Assembly (NCBI RefSeq): GCF_027580225.2
Contig: NC_073358.2
Location: 27,554,501-27,618,500 of the forward strand
Length of the DNA: 64,000 nt
Reading direction: 5' to 3'
From: Misgurnus anguillicaudatus
Taxonomy: Eukaryota > Chordata > Actinopteri > Cypriniformes > Cobitidae
Below are positions 51,367 through 64,000 of the stretch, in pieces. Both the position numbers and the translations under genes were made by a program. The first letter of the stretch is position 1, and every line of letters starts with the position of its first letter. Under the pieces are notes generated by a model that was not told the DNA's origin, did not search any database, and was given only the letters and a program-made list of their open reading frames with translations.

Positions 51367-52242
51367 AGAGACGCTCTACTTTTTTGCTCCTTTTCCAGTT
51401 CCCCTAGAATTAAACATTTGATTTTTACCATTTTGGAATGCATTCAGACAATCTCCGGGTCTGGTGGTACCACTTTTTAGCCTGGCTGCGACCTCCTATG
51501 CACTTCCGCACAATTTCATTTTCGTTCAGTACTACGTCTAGGATTTCGATCTATTCTAGCGTTTCGAGAAATCGAATTTTTGTAGGACAAATCAGCGAAC
51601 AGAGGGAATGGCTGAGAACGATGACGTTGATGTTGTGCGTCCGTTTGAGTTGTAGTTCAGTAATGGCAGCGGAGAAAGACGTGAGAAAAGCTATTCGGTC
51701 CGTTGTTGCAAAAGCAAAACTGGCAAATATACAGAAGTTAAAGCCGGAGCAAGAACAATGTTTGCTAAGTTTTGTTGGTCTGATCATTCGGACTTGTGGT
51801 TTCCGGCCAGTTTCGGCGCATGATATACGTCACGACCACACGTTAGCGATTGCCTATGGCAGATCGTGAGTGACTCTGGGCCGATCCAAGAGTGTTGAAC
51901 TTAAACAGAGAACCCGCCTACAAGGAAGTAAACATTTTTTCAATGGAAATTGAGGCCAGATTCTCTGTACAAATGAAATGTACTGGTAGAACCAGGCTAA
52001 CCACTTTTAGCATAGCTTAGCATAATCAATTGAATCTGATTAGACCATTAGCATCACGCTCAAAGATAACCAAAGAGTTTCATTTATTTTTGAGCGCGAT
52101 GCTAATGGTCTAATCCGATTCAATGGATTGTGCCAAGCTATGCTAAAAGTGGTACCGCCAGACCCCAAGATAGGCTGAATGGATTCCAAAAACTGTAAAA
52201 ATCAAATATTTAAGTGTATAGGGGAGCTGGAAAAACGACCCT
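51367..52242. mobile_element. TTAA-type element interrupted by a second transposon
   Basis: TTAA at 51363-51366 and 52243-52246 flanks AGAGACGCTCTACTTTTTTG and TGGAAAAACGACCCT-type ends. Inverted internal blocks (GCTAATGGTCTAATC and complement, TAGCATAGCTTAGC and complement) form a hairpin. It is split at 51478-51999. A one-armed relative lies at 31935-32160. Confidence 0.75.
51478..51999 (+). mobile_element. 522-bp transposon with 9-bp target duplication
   Basis: A perfect 9-bp direct repeat, ACCACTTTT (51469-51477 and 52000-52008), flanks ends TAGCCTGGCTGCGACC and GTAGAACCAGGCTA. Inside, 51663-51869 encodes 68 residues beginning MAAEKDVRKAIRSVVAKAKL, followed by LKPEQEQCLLSFV. That phrase recalls the region just before the Walker A motif of the RecQ-like helicases carried by some fish transposons (ISL2EU group, from memory). 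The helicase itself is deleted. Superfamily assignment is tentative. Confidence 0.7.
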
Positions 52243-52246
52243 TTAA

Positions 52247-52872
52247 CCCTTTAACAGAGAATTCCTAAATTCCATCTGAATCAGAATGTCCATCCACACC
52301 AAACCAAACCATTATCTTGTATTAGTACTCTCAGTCTTGACTCACAGTCTTGACTCACAGCTGCTCTGTGCTCTTCTTCAACTTTTTCTCTTACATTATC
52401 TGCCCTCATGACCTTATTTGCTCTTATGAACCACAAGCTCGCAGTCATCAGCATCACACATATTTGCATTCATAACATCTGGAGTCAAAATGTTTAGTGT
52501 ATGTATGTGTGTGTGTGTATAGACCGCATTGATTGGGAAGTGAGGTCAGCTATTATCCATCTTTGTTCTCCAAATCCACTCCAGATGCAATGTGTATTTT
52601 GTAAAGACTTGAATCATACACACACGAGCAGAAACGTGACTTCCAGCAAACACATTATTCATTACACATCTTTGCAATTTAAAAAGCACATAAATTTGAA
52701 AGGTACATAAGACATAAAAAATGTGTGTGGCAGCATACTGTTGATGTGGGATTAAAAATATGTTGAGAAAGCATGTATTTGCCCCTGCTGCAAGAAAACA
52801 TTACTTGCAAATTAGGAAATTATAAACAATAATATGTAAAACAAGAAACATATTTGATGCATGTGTCTGACT
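52247..52872. other. Intergenic, no gene recognised
   Basis: No coding exon or bounded element was found. It contains a short GT run near 52500. Confidence 0.4.
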
Positions 52873-52876
52873 TTAA

Positions 52877-53300
52877 AGGGGTCATGGCATAAAAATATGA
52901 CTTTTTCCATGTTTAAGTGCTATGATTGGGTCCCCAGTGCTTCTATCAACCTAGAAAATGTGAAAAAGATCAACCCAGTAACTTAGTTTTGGTAAACTAT
53001 TCTCTACAATTTAGTGCAGAGAAAGAGAGAAAATAATTAAAAGCACAATTGAGTTTCAATTGCAACAAACCACCATCAGTGGTTTCATTGTGATCAGTGT
53101 TTGAATTTCGTCAGCTCATTTGCATTATAAAGGACACACCCAAAACGGCACATTTTTGCACACACCTAGTACAAAGTGGCAATTTTAACATGCTATAATA
53201 AATTATTCATATGGTATTTTGAGCTAAAACTTCACATATGTGCTCTGGGGACACCAAAGATTTATTTGACATCTTAAAAAAGTCTTGTGCCATGGCCCCT
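52877..53300. mobile_element. TTAA MITE (AGGGGTCATGGCAT ends)
   Basis: TTAA lies at 52873-52876; the right target reads TTGA (53301-53304), one base changed. The ends AGGGGTCATGGCAT and TGCCATGGCCCCT are inverted. It is the same family as 19326-19753. Confidence 0.72.
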
Positions 53301-53944
53301 TTGAAGAATATAGATAGATTCAAAATTATGTAGAATAATACGGCATAAATTATATTTGTTTAGAAACGCCATTTTCCTTTTTAATAAGTGCTTCAAAAGA
53401 AGAAAAACTTCTCAAGGTCAATGTTTCTAGTCTGTTCTGCCATGAGCTGAACTCATTTGTAATTTCAACAGCAAACTCGTGCGAGATGTCCCAGTGGAGC
53501 TGAGCGCGCGCACTGCACTCTGCTGACTCTACATTCTGTGTGAATTCACTGATGCGCCTTCTATTGAACACACATACAAAGCCGGAGTTCAAAATTAAAT
53601 TTACGTTTTGGTTTACCTGAACTGAAAACGGGTCTAAACAACACAGTTGGCTCCATCTCCGTGAGTCCCACCAGAATGAATACTCTTTGTGAATGTTATT
53701 TTTTATCAGGAAGTTTTCAACGGACGTTATCTAAGTTACTGAATATTCACGGTATTGCGTAAACATTCAACTATTGCGTAAACATTAACTACTTGTAATC
53801 CACCACACATAAGCTGAAAACATTCACTCTGAATTAAGTTCTAGGACAAGTCCTCAAAAACAGATAAGCTCTGCTGTACAAATCCTGAATTATATACAGC
53901 AATGCACAGTATTGGTATAGGCACGGTTGATGTTAACGGACATT

Positions 53945-54190
53945 AAGTAGTTTACTTACAATATTTTCGCCGCGCATGTCAGACTGGACCATTAAATAAC
54001 ATCATGCCGTATGTTTCAGTCCGTTGGGGTTTGCAACTATCTCTCGTTGAGTGACACGGAAGCCCCTCGCGCTGCGCTCGCTCACGCGGTTTAAACGGTC
54101 GCTGGGTAACGCGCCATTGTGACTGAACACAAAGCTGTCGGGGGCCCGTGAGGGCTGGAGGTAAGGACGCTGTCGGCGTTTTAAAATTGC
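53945..54190. promoter_or_regulatory. CpG-rich cluster, possible promoter
   Basis: About 20 CpGs fall within 240 bases (for example CTCGCGCTGCGCTCGCTCACGC), far above the surroundings. On the + strand a donor-like GCTGGAG|GTAAGG lies at 54162. On the - strand, AATATT|GTAAGT (boundary near 53958) would end an exon pointing toward cdc42ep2. It could be the untranslated first exon and promoter of cdc42ep2, or of a + strand transcript. No coding content was seen. Confidence 0.35.
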
Positions 54191-57100
54191 CTTAAGATAT
54201 TCATGCTGGGTTTCTAAGCTATTCTGAACACTTGATAGACAACCCCCGTTAGGCGTCCATGTGTTTTAAATCCAAACAGAACAGTTACTCCGCATATTAT
54301 CAACTGAATGGAGTTTGCATACTTAACATTTGAACCATGCAAATTCTGGCTCTTCTTAAAGCATATGGAGCCAAACAAAAAGGGACCTGTTGAGGGCCCT
54401 GCAAAGTTTCCTGCTAGACTTGTTTAACAGTTGAAGGTCTGTCTGTAGGCAGTTCAAAACGTTCTTGGTTGAGTTTCAAGGCCATATTTAAAAGTACTCT
54501 GAACAATTGTAGTATTGTTTTCTACAAAGCATAGACAAAGTTCGACGCACCATCTTTGGTGCGTTTTTTAGTCACTCCTCAATTGATTTATTATTCCTAG
54601 AAATAAAAGTCAGTTACAACAACTCTGTGAACACAAGAAATTTAAGGCAGAGGCCTTTATGTCACAGTGGGAAACAAGAAAGGGGGCTGGGGGCCTTAAG
54701 GTCAAAGTTCATGATCTGGCATTGACTTTTTAGGAGAGTCTACAGAAAAGGCGGTTTAAACGAATGTGAAAAAAGAAGACTTCTTAGTACAAAAGACACA
54801 TCTTAGTACATTGATAACCAAATTAACGTTTACCCATAAACCCATATCTCAACACAAATCTACTAACCATGTATAAATTCTCAGATTTTGATATTACCAC
54901 ATACACATATACTACATGACTACAGCAAATGTATACAACACGACACGCATTCTTTTCAAATCATGTTTTTATTCCTAATATTAGATGTAGATACACGAGT
55001 CAACAAACAAGTCTTTTTCTTGTTTATATCAGTAATGAAAAATGCTCCACAGCACACTTGCCCCCAAGTGGCGGGGTTTGGTATTACAGACAAAAACTCA
55101 GCAAGAATAGGCTGCAGTTTTACACGAGGTGCAGTTGCAACAGTAGTAGTATTAATAGTAATATTTATAATGACTTTTATAATAATAACAATAATAATAA
55201 TAACAGAATAGTAGTGATATTAACAACTCATTTAGAAGAATGGAATCAACATTCTTTCATAAACTGTCACTTTAATGGGATTTTGTGTAGATGCATTTAC
55301 GTTGCAAAATATCCGACTACTGGATGAGGGGAAAAATATCTATTTAAAAAGAGAAAAAAAGATAAGATGAATGTAACGCTTAGCAGTTTGAAGCCACACT
55401 TCGAGCGACGAACTTCCCCCATTAATTCATTCTATTAATGTATTGCAATATAAATTCATCTTTCACTCTCCCAAGAATTTCCCACACCAGTGCTTAGGAA
55501 TTCACATAAATTGGCTCAATTATCTAGATGCTCTTATGTGCCGTAACTGACCGTCTAACTAAACTGGACAGAATGTAGGCAAGAAATGGTTAGTCAAAAA
55601 CTTGTCGATGAAGTTATTGTGATATAGAATAAGAAAAAAATCAACAGCATAAATAAGAAAGATATGAACAGTAACCTAATGCAACTTCGCACACATCCCA
55701 AAATGTAGTTCAGCTCACTCTAAATAAATCATCTTAAAACTCAAGAACAGAATTCTGAATGAGGTACTGATCTGAAACCAGATCGTTTTACCTTAGTGGA
55801 ACTTGATCTATAAAACGTTTCGCTATGGTGACTTTAACCTCCTACTAACAAGATGCTTTCTGATTCCCTGAAGTAAATCCCAGTTTACTACATGTAACGA
55901 AGCAGAAAAAAGGGTTTTGGTACATTGTCCATACAAAGTGGCTTTTTTTCTAGGTCTAATAGGGAGTCAGCATCATATATTGCAGCAAAAAAAAAAAAGT
56001 TAGGCTTTTGTGTGCCTACCCCTTAAATGAGTATGTAAATAAAATGTCAAAATGAATGACATGACATAAGTTCATGGTTCAATACTCCACACACCTCATC
56101 ATCGGGAGCATCATCGTATGCTGTCAAAAAACCTATGATTAACACACCAAGGCAAGCTTTCTCACAATCGTATGACGCTGAAAAATCTTTATCCTACAAA
56201 AATACTGATTTCATGCCACAGTGGGTACACTTTTGTTAACAATACATCATGCTTCTTTTTTATAACTGCAAAAGTTTATCTGAAATCCTGCCTGGTAGAT
56301 TGCGTTGGTCCTGCCGTATGCTACTTACGGTTACCGGGAGATCATTTTCTCCTGCCCGCGAGTATAAAACCTGCAATTATATGCTGTGTGCGGTAAAAAT
56401 GGCATATTCCTCCAAGGAAGATAATTTGTGATATACAAATAAAGCAAATAGGTTATCTCAATCACCGTTAATGGGGGGAAACTATTGATTTGGTCCACAT
56501 TATACCTCAGTAATTTTGTTACTCTTTTTTTTGAGCACATTCACAATCAATATACCTGAAAACAACCTCTTTTGTGTATACACACACACAAACGCACACA
56601 CAACACACACACCTAAAAATACAGCAACAACCTTATGAGCATCACTGACACTAATGCCAACTTCAGCTATCATAAAAGAGCTTAATCCCTGTAAAAAAGT
56701 GTAGATCTAAGGGGGAGAAAAGCACGTGTTTGTACGCCTGTGTGTATGTAAAACTGATGCCCGAGAATAAACCTTACAAAGAAATTTGGTCAACTACATA
56801 TTTAAATCATAGCAACGAGAAAGGAATATATGCCACTCCTCACAACTCTTTGTAAGTTTAATCTTGGCTTGTGCAATTGATTTTTGTATTTTGAGAAAAT
56901 TAAAATGTCTAAATCACAGCATCACACTTTGAATACCAATCTTCACCACAAACACTTTTCGGGTCTAGGAACGAGAGATAAAGAGGTTATAATCTAAAGA
57001 AATAAGCCATACAATCTCAATGGGAAGTAAAGAGACAGAACAGATAAACTGAGTTCAAAGATAAAAGAACTAAAAGCATTATAAATAGTGAGTTATCTCT

Positions 57101-57876
57101 TTACTCCTTTAACTTGCATACCTCAAAAAACTACTCTCTTTAAAAAAGCAAACAACATAGTCATATCAAGAAAAACGAGAGAAAGGAAAAATTTGGTCGG
57201 TTAGAACAGTCACAGATTAAAAAAAGACCGGCACAAACTCCCACCTTTGACTCACAGCCTTCTTTTTGGTCTGTCCTAAAAATGACTCAATCAAACTATA
57301 CTTTCATTTTTTAAATATTCAATTTCAAATCGACAGCAAATAAACAATATTAATAATAGCAATAACAATTAAATCTTCTGTTATAAGTATAACAATAAAA
57401 AAAAGGAATGTGAAATCAACACAGAAAAACAAATTATTGGGGGACAAAATAGCACTCTGGTCTTTCAACAGTATGGAAAAGCTGTCTAGCTCCAAGTTAA
57501 AATTGTTTTGAGAAAAAAAAAGGAAACCAACTGATAGTTATGAGCTGAACAAGAAGCTTCTTGGTCTTGGTCAGGAGCGTCACTACATCTTCTCTTGAGA
57601 AGCTCCATTAACAAGAGCTCACCCTGGGAATTTACTACATTGCGGAGCAAACGTGGCACGACAGCTAGGGGGCGATATTGAACAAGATCCATGTGCCAAA
57701 TGAGACAAATTTATAAAAAACGAGTGGAAGAAAGAGCAAAAATAAAAAAATATGTAGCACAATGTGACATGCGACTTTTCTTCCCCGTTTCTAACATTTT
57801 AAGTTTTTTTTTAAATGTCGACAAACTTCCATCTGTTGTTTCGCTCGCTGTGGAGATCGGTGGCATATTTGGGTGC
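54191..57876 (-). other. Probable sptbn2 3' UTR
   Basis: Transposon-poor AT-rich sequence follows the spectrin stop codon on the - strand. A - strand AATAAA occurs near 54589, which would give a UTR of about 3.3 kb. A trinucleotide-like AATAATAA run lies at 55180-55205. The ORFs at 54888-55327 and 57691-58126 are not family-like. Confidence 0.4.
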
Positions 57877-63554
<5,678 letters not shown>

Positions 63555-63635
63555 CTAGAAATAACACATTTAAATGATGAGATATGATCTCAGTGTGTGT
63601 GGGCATCCTTGGCTACCATGCAGTGATGATATATA

Positions 63636-64000
63636 CAGCGGGGAAAATAAGTTTTTGACACATCAGCATTTTTATCAGTAAGGTTTTTTTTAAGTGGGCT
63701 ATTGACACAAAATTTCCACCAGATGTAGCCATCAAGCCAAATATTAAATTCATACAAAGAAATCAGAACATTTAAGTATACAAGTTGAGTCATAATAAAT
63801 AAAGTGAAATGACACAGGGACTAAGTATTAAACACACTTTATTTAATACTTTGTAGAAAAGCCTTTGTTGGTGATTACAGCTTCTAGACGCTTCTTGTAT
63901 GGAGACCAGTCGTCTGCATTGCTCAGGAGTGATTCTGACCCATTCTTCCACACAAATGGTCCTTAAATCTTGAAGGTTCCTTGGGCCTCTTTTATGAACT
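63636..64000 (-). mobile_element. Tc1/mariner element, 3' end with broken transposase
   Basis: CAGCGGGGAAAATAAG after TA (63634-63635) is a Tc1-type terminus. On the - strand the sequence from 64000 to 63843 encodes the C-terminal part of a Tc1 transposase: EEWVRITPEQCRRLVS, then, after a one-base frame change, KKRLEAVITNKGFSTKY and TAA (63845-63843). The frame break shows the copy is dead. The rest of the element, including the DDE catalytic core, lies beyond the window. Confidence 0.85.

Noticed and set aside
54888..55327. 107- and 132-codon ORFs
   Set aside because: Low-complexity AATAAT region and no recognisable domain; probably 3' UTR of sptbn2.

Overview
The window is nuclear DNA of a teleost fish, most likely a cypriniform (zebrafish or carp relative). 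Its genes have short, GT-AG-spliced vertebrate exons. Its intergenic and intronic DNA is packed with fish-type miniature DNA transposons (TTAA, TA, TNA and 8-bp hAT insertions), a Tc1 remnant, a tRNA-like SINE and long CA, GA and TA microsatellites. No bacterial, viral or organellar gene organisation was seen.

Four host genes are supported. (1) An M1-type muscarinic acetylcholine receptor, chrm1, lies on the + strand with a single coding exon at 11709-13187. (2) dpf2 (Requiem/BAF45d, a tandem-PHD subunit of the BAF chromatin remodeller) lies on the - strand, with eleven coding exons from 35451 down to 18655 and a conserved 42-nt cassette exon at 28064-28105. (3) cdc42ep2 (Borg1, a CRIB-domain Cdc42 effector) lies on the - strand with one coding exon, 44163-44921. 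(4) The 3' end of a beta-spectrin, best matched to sptbn2, lies on the - strand with nine exons from 63554 down to 57877. It carries the last spectrin repeat, linker, PH domain and C-terminal tail, and the gene continues beyond the right edge. The human counterparts, as recalled, all map to 11q12-q13, so the block looks like conserved vertebrate synteny. The four genes share no pathway.

Layout: 1-11.5 kb is repeat-rich 5' flank of chrm1. It includes a 705-bp near-perfect hairpin element and a 1.27-kb TA-flanked DNA transposon that keeps only a PHD-like zinc-finger ORF. 11.7-14.2 kb is chrm1, with a hAT miniature element in its 3' UTR. 15-35.5 kb is dpf2, whose introns hold nested transposons and whose promoter has NRF1-like and YY1-like motifs. 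39.0-41.9 kb is a terminal-inverted-repeat element carrying a spliced gene relic. 42-54 kb holds cdc42ep2 and more nested elements, ending in a CpG-rich cluster near 54.1 kb. 54.2-63.6 kb is the sptbn2 3' UTR and terminal exons, and a broken Tc1-like transposase enters at the right edge.

The most notable points are: a D-to-Y change that turns the DRY motif of the muscarinic receptor into YRY, together with loss of an extracellular-loop-3 cysteine; the dpf2 cassette exon that separates the zinc-finger cysteine pair; the 2.9-kb inverted-repeat element with exon-intron structure; and miniature elements carrying only the starts of THAP, PHD or helicase-like reading frames.
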